This document shows positions 49,912-60,314 of a stretch of 64,000 nucleotides of DNA, piece by piece. The notes under the pieces were generated by a model. The model worked only from the letters and a program-made list of their open reading frames with translations. It had not been told where the DNA came from and searched no databases. The stretch lies in NCBI RefSeq assembly GCF_012273895.1, contig NC_052114.1, positions 2,976,001-3,040,000 on the forward strand, given 5' to 3'. The stretch comes from Zerene cesonia. Lineage: Eukaryota > Arthropoda > Insecta > Lepidoptera > Pieridae. The position numbers and the translations under genes were made by a program. Each line of letters opens with the position of its first letter. Within the stretch, counting starts at the first letter, position 1.

Positions 49912-50076
49912 TTTTTAATTTTTAGTTTTTATAGCATTGAAATGCTTTATAAATGAGTAATTTTGAAAGAATAGAAAAAAATTGATCACGAGGCAGGATA
50001 CGAACCTGCGTTTCTTGGCTAACCGTAGCAATCCTGCCTCGTGATCAAATTTTTTCTATTCTTTCAAAATTTCTCA
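49912..50076 (-). mobile_element. tRNA-like retroposed element, copy 2, converted to a hairpin
   Basis: This is a 165-bp element in the orientation opposite to 38544-38729, with a perfect 12-bp target-site duplication. Both outer ends match copy 1. Inside, 49960-49999 and 50031-50070 are inverted repeats of 40 bp with one mismatch, separated by a 31-bp spacer. Each arm includes the tRNA-like T-arm/acceptor sequence (GATCACGAGGCAGGAT). The tRNA-like 5' half with the A box is gone. Only the anticodon-to-B-box region (GGTTCGTATCC, one mismatch) remains as the spacer. The element would fold into a long near-perfect hairpin as DNA or RNA. Confidence 0.8.
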
Positions 50077-50088
50077 TAATACATTTCG
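50077..50088. repeat. Target-site duplication, right copy
   Basis: This is an exact repeat of the 12 bp at 49900-49911. Confidence 0.8.
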
Positions 50089-51772
50089 GTTATCAATGAA
50101 ACATTGCTTATATATCTCTTTTAATCCTTCATTTCCATCAACATAGAAACGTTAAGTGATAAGAAGTTGTTAATGTACCAGTTTGTCGCTGAACTCTTTT
50201 TCAATGGAAGACTTGTATCAATTTATTATGCCTTTATTGACTGTAACGAGATTAACTAGAACAACTTTTTGTCGCGCGTTAACTGCAAGTGTTGGAGATC
50301 GTCTACTTTTTACTATGAATGAACTTTTTACTTCTTAACGTAAGTTGTAATGGGAAATGGATTATAATAATAGATAGATCAGGATATTTGTCAATGTTGG
50401 CTACTCTGTTAAAAGTACGATAAATAGGGACCAGAGGAAAGGCCAATAAATTTGGTTTATAGTTCTATAATACATCAAATCATATCATATCAATCAATTC
50501 TAAGATATGAAAATGTTTTATTATAATTATTTTTACTATGTGCTTATCGCTAACTGAAATGAGAATTTTGTATTTATGTATAACCTTTCATTAATATGTC
50601 GATCGACGATCCAAGAACTGTAAAGATTTTTTCTATGTACTGTGCAGAGTATTTTTTCAGAAGGTACTTTTATCTGTTGTCATGTAGCCATTCCATAAAA
50701 TATAATTTATCATGCACGCATCCTTACAAATTTCACTTAATATGGAACTAGGTAGTTAGTATTCATCTTTTGACGTACCTAGACTTTGCAGAGTAAATAG
50801 TAGGGACCACTCCTAGCCGTAGATGTCGGTGAAGTTCGGAAATTGTACGTAAGTTTTTCATTGTATGCGTTGGTTGCAAAGTTACGTTTAATTGTGAAGA
50901 AATTTTGAGTACATATACTAACGTCCACATAGCGAATTATATCCACATTTACACACATTTATACTATTAACCAGATGTATTAATCATAAAAGGCTAACAC
51001 AAATGAATTGAAATTTTATGTCATACATATAATGTTATATTGTTAAACATTATATGTCAAGCTATTTTTAAGAACCTACTTATAGGACTTTCATTATGAA
51101 GCGTTATTAATCAATAGACAATTTCAGAATGATCCATATACATACAAATACATTATATATTAATACATATTGATTGATTGCAATAATACGAAGGGTCAGG
51201 GTTCGTTGCATTCAACGTTCATAGGTCATAATGACGACTTAATTCTGTATTGATTGTTTACACAAATGAAGCGCGTCCGACCATTTTCGGGGTAGGCAGG
51301 TGGTGGCTCGTTACAGCTCTATCATCGTTTGATAAAGGTGAAATACAACATTAATTGCTGTCAGGGGCGACGGGCGAAACAAAAGACTCTTGTTTTTTGG
51401 AACTATTGTCTGGCTTCCCTCCGTCACGGTCCTTGCTAACGTCGAAAATGCGAGCTACAATCTTATAATGTTACTGAATTTTGTATAAGATTGTATATTT
51501 TTTTTCGTATAAAGTACCTACCTTCTGAGGGCCAGATTTAAGAATGCAGATGTGCCACTACTACATTATAAAGAATCGTAACGTTCGGATGCCAACGCTG
51601 ATGCGATCATTAAACTCATTTTATCTCCTTATGAACTTAATTTAAGACTGTTATTTCAATTGAAACAACAGTTCCATAAATGTTAAGTACAGATTTCTAG
51701 TATGAAGTCAGAAGGGTTTATACATTGTAGTCCCAATGTCCCATTTAATATTGTCGTAAATCTAAAACTTAC
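50089..51772 (-). other. Start of a long intron (minus strand)
   Basis: The intron begins at 51772 with GTAAGT. No matching acceptor followed by a convincing exon was found anywhere to the left, so the intron may exceed 50 kb. It holds a 12-bp perfect hairpin (51025-51036 with 51046-51057, 9-nt loop) and a less AT-rich, repeat-free patch at 51270-51460 (TTTTCGGGGTAGGCAGGTGG, CAGGGGCGACGGGCGAAACA) that could be an intronic enhancer. Confidence 0.5.
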
Positions 51773-51914
51773 CGTCCTGTTTCACCGTGTTCCCCAGCGG
51801 CCCGCAGCTGGCCAGCCACACTAGGAAGATCCACAGCATGAGACCAGCACTGTCCCCCCTCCGTAACTCCGGCTGGTTATGGAAATGCCTCGTGGTCGGC
51901 CTATGCCGCGCCAT
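51773..51914 (-). CDS. First coding exon of a secreted or membrane protein (partial)
   Basis: The exon part encodes 47 full codons plus one base. The start is the ATG at 51914, with A at -3 and G at +4 (ACCATGG). The frame extends upstream, but only without an ATG. Residues 1-23 are hydrophilic and basic (MARHRPTTRHFHNQPELRRG...). Residues 24-41 are a hydrophobic run (GLMLWIFLVWLASCGPLG), a signal peptide with a long n-region or a signal anchor. An internal Met at residue 26 could give a short classical signal peptide. The remainder, NTVKQD, leads into the donor GTAAGT at 51772, leaving a phase-1 intron. A signal exon joined in phase 1 to distant extracellular modules is common in immunoglobulin-superfamily and other neural receptor genes. 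That is only an analogy, and I do not recognise the protein. GC content is far above its surroundings. Confidence 0.75.
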
Positions 51915-51928
51915 GGTCCAACTACCAT
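51821..51928 (-). promoter_or_regulatory. Upstream ORF 4 overlapping the coding start
   Basis: ATG at 51928 lies in a weak context (CCGATGG), 14 nt upstream of the main ATG and in a different frame. It runs 35 codons into the coding exon. Ribosomes starting here would miss the main start. Confidence 0.4.
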
Positions 51929-51940
51929 CGGGTATCACTC

Positions 51941-51970
51941 TTATTTTAAAATAGACATTGTAATGCACAT
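51941..51970 (-). promoter_or_regulatory. Upstream ORF 3 (9 codons plus stop)
   Basis: It reads MCITMSILK and then stops, 26 nt before the main ATG. It has a second internal ATG. Confidence 0.4.
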
Positions 51971-51981
51971 GTCTCACGCGA

Positions 51982-51993
51982 TTATATAGTCAT
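51982..51993 (-). promoter_or_regulatory. Upstream ORF 2 (3 codons plus stop)
   Basis: ATG ACT ATA TAA starts inside the stop of upstream ORF 1. Confidence 0.4.
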
Positions 51994-52013
51994 TGTATTT
52001 GTTTTTTAACCAT
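51990..52013 (-). promoter_or_regulatory. Upstream ORF 1 (7 codons plus stop)
   Basis: ATG at 52013 in a strong context (AACATGG) reads MVKKQIQ and stops. It overlaps the next upstream ATG as ATGA. Being short and strongly initiated, it should limit initiation at the main ATG unless ribosomes reinitiate. Confidence 0.5.
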
Positions 52014-52082
52014 GTTGGGAGCCTGAAAAGAAAAGATTTGTTATTTTTCACTTTGTCAATTTCAACTCAAAATTATATTATA

Positions 52083-52263
52083 CTAGCCGCACCCGGCAAA
52101 CGCTGTTCTGCCTTACTCTTATCATTTAGGGGTATGAAAAATAGATGTTGGCCGATTCTCATAGATACCGGATAAGCACAAAAAATTTCATCAAAATCGG
52201 TCAAGCCGTTTCGGAGGAAAACTGTGACACGAGAATTTTATATATGTATTATATTATTAGAGG
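52083..52263 (-). mobile_element. CTAG-ended interspersed element
   Basis: On the plus strand it begins CTAGCCGCACCCGGCAAACG and carries AGGGGTATGAAAAATAGATG, TTGGCCGATTCTCATAGA and CGGTCAAGCCGTTTCGGAGG, ending near TTATATATGTATTATATTA. This is a very common insect repeat (from memory, class uncertain). It sits in the intron just upstream of the coding exon's acceptor. Confidence 0.6.
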
Positions 52264-52775
52264 ATAGAGCTTGTGTATTATTTAAATTTGAATTGGAATA
52301 TTTTGTCAACACGGTCATGCACACTATGATTAAAGTCTCATTATGATTTTATAAAAAAAAACTCGTCATTGTTATCTTCATTATAATTTTTCACATAACA
52401 TAGTGGATGTCCCTTTAGAACTATATGAATACAGTTCTTAATTAATTTTAAGTCAGCAATTAAACAAAGTGCTACATCACAGTTCGTACAAAAGAACTAA
52501 AAGCTATTATAATATGCGGGTTTATTAAGCTGGCCAATGTTAATTTTTAATTATAGATTGAAGTATGATAACACTCGACTATGTAAAACTAACATATTAA
52601 TTAATTATAAATTAGCTCATCGTTATTTTTTCGTTAATATTTAGTCTCACTTGGATTTTATTAATAAAAATACAACACACTGTGTGAATTCCGCGCCCGC
52701 AGGTCAAGAGATCGTCACTAAATGAAAATTCGATAATCTAGGTAATACTGAAGTGTACTTGATTTATTGCTAAGT
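52264..52775. other. Intronic non-coding DNA
   Basis: AT-rich. Nothing is recognised apart from a short GC patch (CCGCGCCCGCAGGTCAAGAG, about 52690). Confidence 0.4.
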
Positions 52776-53193
52776 ACCTGGATGACCGAGCTTTGCTCGG
52801 TTTAACTTCGTGAAGTTAGATTGTTTATAAGCGTTTTTTCCAAGATAGTTTAGGCATTTTTAAGTGAACACGTGCATTAAGAAGACAAAACAATATAAAC
52901 GATTAGTCTAACCTCAAATCAAACACTCATTGACTTCGTTACTTAACAATGCCATCTGCTGGAACTTTAATTATTCGCCAAAAAATAGTATTAGTATTAT
53001 TATTCGCCAATAGATGTCAGGAAGAGTCGCTAAGTTTAAGTCGATAAAACACGAATATAACATTTTCTAAAAAAGATTCCTAACTAGATCGATTTATCGC
53101 CCCCGAAGCCCCCTATATACTAAATTTCATGAAAATCGTTGGAGCCGATTCCGAAATACCAATTATTATAAGAATTGCTCGTTTAAAGATATA
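52776..53193. repeat. Interspersed repeat with twin terminal hairpins
   Basis: The left end carries two adjacent hairpins: ACCGAGC-TTT-GCTCGGT (52785-52801) and AACTTC-GT-GAAGTT (52805-52818). The body includes ACTTCGTTACTTAACAATGC, ATGCCATCTGCTGGAACTTT, and the end segment TATACTAAATTTCATGAAAA then TCGTTGGAGCCGATTCCGAA. I recall this as a widespread lepidopteran repeat of uncertain class. GAATTGCTCGTTTAAAGATA near the right end is probably its terminus. Confidence 0.6.
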
Positions 53194-53604
53194 AGATTAC
53201 AAATATTTGAAAGGTCACGTATTTGAATATTTCGATAATACTATAAAACATTTTTCTCATTATGTCATTTATTGAATGTTTCATTAGTACGGTCAACTAA
53301 GACAATAAAATTTAAGTGAAGGTGTTCGTACCCAGCTCAAAGCTGCTAGGTTTGTTCAAAACGCCATCATAAATGTAATCTAAAAAATCCTAATCGATAG
53401 ACACGTGGACAATGCGAGTCGGGAAAGGTGACAAAAACGATCTTTTCACGATTTTTAGCAGCCTGTTAGTTTGAGCATATAATTAATAAAAACAATAATT
53501 GTAGATTAGATTATTTATTAAGGTAAATATTAACTATACCTAATACAGGCGTCGTTAACTCATAAAAATCCACAACCGCGACAACTTAAACAACAAGAGA
53601 AAGG

Positions 53605-53775
53605 TTAGACCATCTTCGCCAAAGACGAGGTCCCTTGATCGCGCCCACCCGGGTGATCGCCTCACCGAGTATGGCCCTTCCATCCGAACCCGTGTCGCTA
53701 CCAATGTGAATCTTAAGCTCACCCACGCGTCCGTGCTAAGATGTAGTAGCCCTTTAGGCTAAAATCGAAATTCAC
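53605..53775. repeat. GC-rich fragment with an open frame, probably transposon-derived
   Basis: A sharply GC-rich block (AGACGAGGTCCCTTGATCGC, GTGATCGCCTCACCGAGTAT, CCATCCGAACCCGTGTCGCT) has one plus-strand frame open for about 60 codons without an ATG. The frame ends at TAA after AGCCCTTTAGGC and is followed by an A-rich stretch. This looks like a retrotransposon 3' piece rather than a host exon. The family is not identified. Confidence 0.4.
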
Positions 53776-54127
53776 CATTAAAAAAATTGAAAATACACAC
53801 GAAATAATCATGTAAACCAAAATTATGCCCAATTACGGGGCACGAGTATAAATTACATAGACTTAAAAGGTAACAAATCGATACAACTGCTGCGGGCTGT
53901 GTCTGAGAATTTTCGCTTCAGCGTCGATATCTCAAAGGAAACTATAGTTATTAGGGTCAAGCCACTCAGTCCAACTCTGGAAGAAATTAATAAAGCTAAC
54001 ATTTCAACAACCTTCAGAACGGAAGGAGTTATAGCTACGTTTAAATTTATTTTTAACAAAACCTCATATAGAAGTGTCGGAACGGAAATAAATACTTCTT
54101 GCGTACATACCTAGTATTCCTAAGAAC

Positions 54128-54260
54128 ATTTGAAATCGTAGCGTTCCACTCCGACTTCGCCCGTGGTGGTAATGCAACTTTTGAAATGGTGAAAAAAAGA
54201 TTCGAAATCGGTTCAGTAGTTTTGTATTAAAATATTACAAAGATATATACAAAAAAATAA
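54128..54260 (-). mobile_element. Helitron-like relic
   Basis: GCGTTCCACTCCGACTTCGC, then ATGCAACTTTTGAAATGGTG and CGAAATCGGTTCAGTAGTTT show the conserved middle and a mutated GC-rich end of these elements, in minus orientation. The opposed frames at 53853-54114 lie just to the left and show no support. Confidence 0.4.
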
Positions 54261-54489
54261 TATTTCTTGTTTATAATATTAGTTAGATCAATCATATTGG
54301 TTATTATAGTTTCTGCCAAATACAATGAAATTATTCTCCCTTCCATTTTTTTTAACACACTATGTAGGTTTATGTATTATAAGATATTATTATTTATATA
54401 GTCTATATGTTGTATGTAAATTTTTAGAATGTAGTTTTTTATTTGTTATATTTGCTTTACTTTTTACCTACCTCCTTTTAAGTTATGTT

Positions 54490-54643
54490 GCTATCTAAAT
54501 TTAAGTTGGTTGCCTGGTAGAGATCACTTATAAGGGATAAGGCCGCCTTCTGTTTTGTATCTCCCTTTTTTTTAGTATAAGTTTTGTTTTTGTTTTTGTA
54601 TTTTGTTGGCAGCACAATAAAGTGTCTAAATAAATAAATAAAG
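54490..54643 (+). mobile_element. Non-LTR retrotransposon 3' end with AAAT tail
   Basis: TAAGTTGGTTGCCTGGTAGA, AGATCACTTATAAGGGATAA and GGCCGCCTTCTG, then a T-rich stretch, CAGCACAATAAAGTGTC and the tail TAAATAAATAAATAAA. The AATAAA signal and tandem tail are a LINE or SINE 3' terminus of a type very common in Lepidoptera. The sequence from 54300 may be its 3' UTR, but no coding part is recognisable. Confidence 0.65.
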
Positions 54644-55126
54644 GGAAACTACTCAAACTACAAGCTCATTATTTATTTCTTTTGACTGTTACTGATTTCG
54701 CAATTAAAACTAAATATCCGGCTTTTGCGTCTCTCTCCGGATTATGCAGTAAGTGACTTAAATGATTCAAAACAGTATTAGATCAGTTGATAAGACGGCA
54801 CTGAAATCTTATGAAACGTTCCACGTTTAAACTTCCCTTCACGACTAAAGAGCTCACAAGTCAATGGTATTTAAACAATTTCTATTTAATATTTTACGGT
54901 CCTTTTAGTGTATACCCTCTTTTAAACTGTTTTTCTCCGACTCACTTTACCCTTTTAAGGATTTATAAATATATAAAATGAAGTTTAGATGAACTCTTAT
55001 TTCTTTAAATTGAACTAATTGATTTAAACTATTATTTTACATAAGTTTTTGTATTTTTTTTTTCTAAAACATATAGCCATAATGAAACAGACTAAATATT
55101 GTATTTAAATTATTATTATTTAATTA

Positions 55127-55332
55127 AAAGCTTTCCGCCAGCGGCTTCGCCCTCTGGTTAAAAGAGAAGATGGATAGTCCCCGGGCTTTAACCGTTTAGT
55201 GTAACACCCTGTATTCTTTCTTAGACCTCAACTATCTCTGTACCCAATTTTATCGAACTCGATTCAGTAGGTTAGGCGTGAAGAAGATACAGACATACAG
55301 CGTTAGTTTCGCATTTATAATATTAGTAGGGA
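55127..55332 (-). mobile_element. Lep1-like Helitron, minus, intact 5' end
   Basis: On the minus strand it begins TCCCTACTAATATTATAAAT at 55332 after A. The body has TTCACGCCTAACCTACTGAA and CAGTTGAGG-like diverged segments. The 3' end on the plus strand is GCTTTCCGCCAGCGGCTTCG with the terminal CTAG lost. It is related to the relic at 38187-38447. Confidence 0.6.
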
Positions 55333-55335
55333 TTA

Positions 55336-55639
55336 CATTGTTATTTATTTATTTAAAAAAAAGGCTTACCAACTAGATACATAATTTCTAGTTAAACCTA
55401 TTAAAACATTAAAATATACATCAACACTTATTAGTACTTATGTATCTAAATTACAGGTAGGCACAGCTTTACCAGCATATGAAAATAAAAATAAAAATTT
55501 GATATACAACTACAAATATTGAAATTTAATATAATTAGCTTAAGGCATTCAAAATTTGCTTCTTGAACAAGCTCAATTTAGAAAAATGAACATCAGTGTT
55601 ACAATCGACGGTAAACATTCTATTATATAATTTTAACAT
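55336..55639 (-). pseudogene. LINE-like 3' end with remnant ORF C-terminus
   Basis: On the minus strand a 34-codon frame (55639-55535) ends ...VHFSKLSLFKKQILNALS and stops. It is followed by about 190 bp of AT-rich 3' UTR and a TTTTTTTTAAATAAATAAATAA end at 55345-55336. A hydrophobic/basic ...FKK...L tail just before a 3' UTR with a TAAA repeat resembles the C-terminus of reverse-transcriptase ORFs in LINEs. The rest of the ORF is not recognisable. It lies directly against the Helitron at 55127-55332. Confidence 0.4.
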
Positions 55640-56048
55640 AAGTTACACAAACATCTCGAGGTAACAAACAGTTTGTAAGAAAAATGTTTATGGACGTATA
55701 ATAATGGTTTAAATTTCAAATACTTAGCGTGGCTTGCAGTTACAAAAATTGTTACTTTTCAGAGAATAATAAAACGTAAGGCTAAGCTAGAATGTAAAAG
55801 AGCTGTAATGCTCTTAATATGTCTGAAACTTTTCAGGTAAAGGCACTGTAATGGACATATCAAATGTTGTTAAACAAAGGCCATTACAAACTAATGTTAT
55901 GAAGCACTCGATCATACGCCATTTGGGACAATGACGAACCGAACACCATAATTCATAGCTCTACCAAGCTCTGTCTTAAAACTATACCAAACACAAATTT
56001 TACAAGCTATAATAAGCCCTAATCGCAGGTAATAAGAGTCAAGATTTC

Positions 56049-56194
56049 AGTGGAAATTTTCATTGTTTTGCCCTCAGTCACGCGATCTGCTTATTGGTAG
56101 AATAAAAATAACATTATTAGGCGGGGAGGTTCGAATTATGATCACGATTTCAGGACCGTGTTCGATCGTACCTCTGTTGTAATAAATTTCCACT
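56049..56194. repeat. 146-bp segment bounded by 11-bp perfect inverted repeats
   Basis: AGTGGAAATTT at 56049-56059 and AAATTTCCACT at 56184-56194 are exact inverted repeats. The interior is GC-richer (TCAGTCACGCGATCTGCTTA, GGCGGGGAGGTTCGAATTAT). No target duplication was found. It may be a MITE-like relic or chance. Confidence 0.45.
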
Positions 56195-59100
56195 CTACGA
56201 CCTTTTAAGGACATTTCAGGTAGTATAATAAAATGATAAAATTAGCGTCCAGCATAATAAATTGTCTTTATACACCGAAGGCCGTTAATTTTATTAATAC
56301 CATTTCAAAGGGTTTTTTTAACATCGCAAATTGTTTATATGCTGCTGTATAAAATTACCTCGGATTATATATTTAGGGTTATTAGGCTTTTTATATGAAT
56401 ATTTAAAACGCATAATGGTGTTTTGGAGTTTATAGCGAGATAAATTATATGTGAGCTGATTGGTGCAATTGAAATAAAGTTTTATAAAGGTCTTGTGTTT
56501 CTCATATTTTCTTATTACCAGTTCAAGGAATTAATTAACTTTAGACGTGCTACTGTTATGCTACTATTATATCAACTAAATTGCAATACGACCACCCGGT
56601 ATTATAGAACATATAAACGTTGTGTTATAAAACATTATTCTAACTTAAGCTTCATACGTTTATTTATAATTTATTGGACCATAAGATGTCTGTAGATTTC
56701 AAAGGACCGCTATTAAATCAGGTATAAACCTGTTTGAGGGATTATTACAATTGTATTTAAATTTTTATTTGTATAACAAAGCATCCTATAATATATATAT
56801 TATAACATATTATAGTGTAATGTGAAGCTAAATGTATAAAAATGATATTACTTTCAAGTAATCGCTCTAAGAAATATGGATTTGAAGCCATATTCGAGGA
56901 ATGTTAATTAAATTAATTCTTAATAAATAGTTATCTAGAATTCTTCATGGACATGTTAAATCTTCTACTAATTAATTTATAAGGAGTCGTAGTAAATAAT
57001 CCCGAATGATGCCTCGATTATAATTTAAGATTATAATTACTTAGAAAATAGCTCGTCAGATATAAAACATTTAAAAATGAAGAAAGTAGTATGAGAATAA
57101 ATACACCAGTTTTATTATAACGTTATTTAGATTTAACGAACAGGATAGTAAATACTTAACGTATTTTGAGCGTTCAGTTTTAATACAATGTGAAGAACGT
57201 TTTAAACGTTTGTGCGAGGCATTCCATCTCAAGATGTTTGTCTGAATGCGGGTTTAAGTTATGTTTAACTGCCAGGTGTTGTGTTGCTGTGTTCTTTTCT
57301 TAATCACATCTTATTGAGATACATTGAATGCCACAAAAACATTAATAATGCGTTGCGTGTAGCCAGCTGCTTGTGGTGTGCTCAGGTATAGGAAAATTTA
57401 AATCTTACAAATGTAATTACTTTATTTGAAGGTTGCTTTTTACATAGCAAAATAAGAATAAAAGTGTAATGTAACCGCTGAATGTTTATTCGACTAAACA
57501 AACTGTGTGGCCAAATGAGTTATAGCATGGATCATATAAATTGATACGTGATAAATAATTTACAAATTTCATGAAATAGCTTTAGGCACCGGTCATGTAA
57601 TAGTAAGTTGGGTTCGCTCGAAAACAGATGTTGCCCCTCTAGGTATTTTGTACCGACATTGCATTATAGAATATATAGGGGCATAATTGCGTATATATGA
57701 TATCGATGAGGGTTAATGTTACTGGCGATTCGCTCTCGCTTCGCGTCGGTCTTGATAATCGCCTAGATATATTTATTTGGTAACGCAGATATAAGAGATA
57801 CTATCTTTAACCCTATATATCGAAATATCAAGTTGACAAAGACATTTATAAAAAACACCTTGAAAATGTAATATTAAATAAAATGTATTTTAATATAAAG
57901 ATCTCTACGTCTAGTAGATACTCTCGAGAGGCTCTGTGAACGGTTTATTTAAATTATCATATACCTAGTTAAAATACTTAAGAAAGAGCGGGTCCTCCTG
58001 ACACAGGTTTTTTCTTAAACTTACAAGGACTTACTTATAAAATATTTTGTAAAATTGGAAATGAAAGAAACTATTTTTTTCTGTGAATAACAGATTTTAT
58101 TAGAACAATAATCAGGTTAAGTACAATAAAGACTGCTCTCCAAAATTATCCTGTACACAATATTTACTTTACGACATACATATTTGTATTTAGCACTAGG
58201 TACTGCTGTGTGTTCCTAGCATTAATAATAATACTTAAAATACATTTTACCACGCATCAATGCCTAATTACGACATCTAAATATATTTTTTTCCCTTTTT
58301 TTTCGTATTTAACCACAATGAAATAAAAAGGTACTACATTGTGCAACAAAATTGCAGCTACGCTTACATTCTTACAATGAATTATGCGATTGTTACAACG
58401 ACTCATAGAAACGTGGAGTCGATCATTTCAGTCAACTAGGCTTCCTCAAGTTGGGCTTTAACTCGTCTGGAAATATGGGTCAAACTCGCAGAAATGTAAA
58501 GGGTACGTGCTGATGTAAAGTTCCCTGTATTAATATTTATAGACTACTCGGATGTCTTTTGGTGGCTTTACATGACTGTATACACTTTGATGATTGGGCG
58601 TCCTTGTTGCAGTCGCCTTTCAATGAGCAAAAATGAACCCGTTTTTGAGAATTTCACTACATAGCTGGATTATGACATTGCATTATAAGCCTTAAGCCAT
58701 TGGTAATAATATTGAATGATGAAAATCTTCTTTACATGTGAATAATCTTGAATCTATCAGAGTAAAACATAGGTGACTGATAATTGACTTTCTTTGTTTT
58801 TACCAATAACTTCGAACTAAAAAAGTGTTTATCAATATTTCTAGATAGTCAGTATATAATATGTAATAATATTACAAGTTATTGCAGATATGAGATAATA
58901 TGAAACTATATTAATGAATATCCTGCCATACGCTAAGAATTATAATTTTCTTATTTAGCTTAACTAATTGAGAAAAATACAAAGGATGAAGTAAGCATAT
59001 TCTATAAAATTGCATTTATGGATTTGTATTACAAGTTTTAACGAAACCTGTCCCTAGAAATATTAATAAAGTATTCTACAAAGGGAAACCGAACGACATC

Positions 59101-60314
59101 CAACGAAAACACATTTGAGTTAAGTTCAATTAATGTATTGAACACGTTTCACCCATACAGAATATACTATAAATAAATCATGTTGATTTTGATAGTTTCT
59201 CGAAAATTGATATGAAACGTTCAGTAATATTAAACCAAGGTAGTAATGTTGAATTGAAATTCGGGCGAGCTCGTGTAACCGTGTACTGAAGTGGAAACTG
59301 GATGGAAATGTAATCCCTATCTCAGTGAACTAATAACATTTGTAAAGATTTAAGACACGGTAAATGAAACCTCTTTCGTTTTCTTTTATCTCTCAACAAT
59401 AATTATGCTCGCCATTAACGTATGCTGCATCTTTAATACAATTAAAGAGCTCTATTATGAAATGAAAAATGACGCTGACTCCCATTTGCTTTACTATTTC
59501 TTTATAGTCATAATTTATTTTAGTTTTAAATTTATGAATTTTCATAAGAATATAATTCATTTGTGATCTAATAATCGAAATAGTTCCAGAATTTTATAAT
59601 CAAGTAGATCTCAAGCGCTTTAATAATAGTTAAGATATGATTACAACGAGCTTTGACATTCGTGAACAAAATTAATTCAGAAAGAGTATTTATTTAAAGC
59701 AGATCAAATATTGAGATTTAAAACGAACGTTAAGTCAACTTAACAAACTTATTTCAATTAATAAATCCAACACCAGCCACGTTGATTGCATTGATCCCGG
59801 CTCTATCGCCCTTATATCAGATTTCTAAACCTCCCAGTATCGATTTCAACGAAACTCTAGTTAACCCATGAAATAATAAGTTTGATGTATGTCGAACTTC
59901 TAATTAATGTAGATTCCATCGTTATATGAACTGTTCTACAAGTCGAAGTTACGGAGTTTCAGATTGTGAGAATGTTGCCTTAATGCAATAAAGAATCAGA
60001 TTAGATTCTTCAAATAATTATAAATGTGAGTTGAATATTTCATAAGCAAATATGTAAAATGTCTCAAACGGAGAATATAGGTATTCAGACGGTAAATATA
60101 TTTAATCAGGTTTGATATTTATTCAAAAATATTTTCTAGTAAATACTTCTGACATTTAAGGGCAGCAGTTATTATATTTCGTATAAAAAGCAAGTTTGAT
60201 ACATAACAACTTTATACACAAAACCCCTGAAAAGGTTAGTTTCTCCCCCAACGACATCTATTTTTCGACAAATTGATCGCACAGTGTAACAGTCGCATCG
60301 AGCTCCGAACTTAC
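56195..60314. other. Non-coding DNA, presumed upstream intron or 5' flank
   Basis: There is no exon or recognised repeat. GGCGATT at 57724-57730 and AATCGCC at 57757-57763 enclose a GC-rich loop (CGCTCTCGCTTCGCGTCGG). The frame at 56495-56695 is chance. Confidence 0.4.

Larger units (their letters stand above)
51773..52022 (-). other. Complete internal exon containing 5' UTR and start codon
   Basis: The exon is bounded by a strong acceptor (TCTTTTCTTTTCAG, ending at 52023) and a consensus donor (GTAAGT from 51772). It has 250 nt, of which 108 are 5' UTR. An acceptor upstream of the UTR means at least one further non-coding exon lies to the right. A transposon end lies only about 60 bp upstream of the acceptor (52083). 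Confidence 0.7.

Noticed and set aside
51915..51977. N-terminal extension of the signal exon from a GTG at 51977
   Set aside because: GTG is not a normal nuclear start. The in-frame ATG at 51914 has an excellent context and gives a sensible signal segment.
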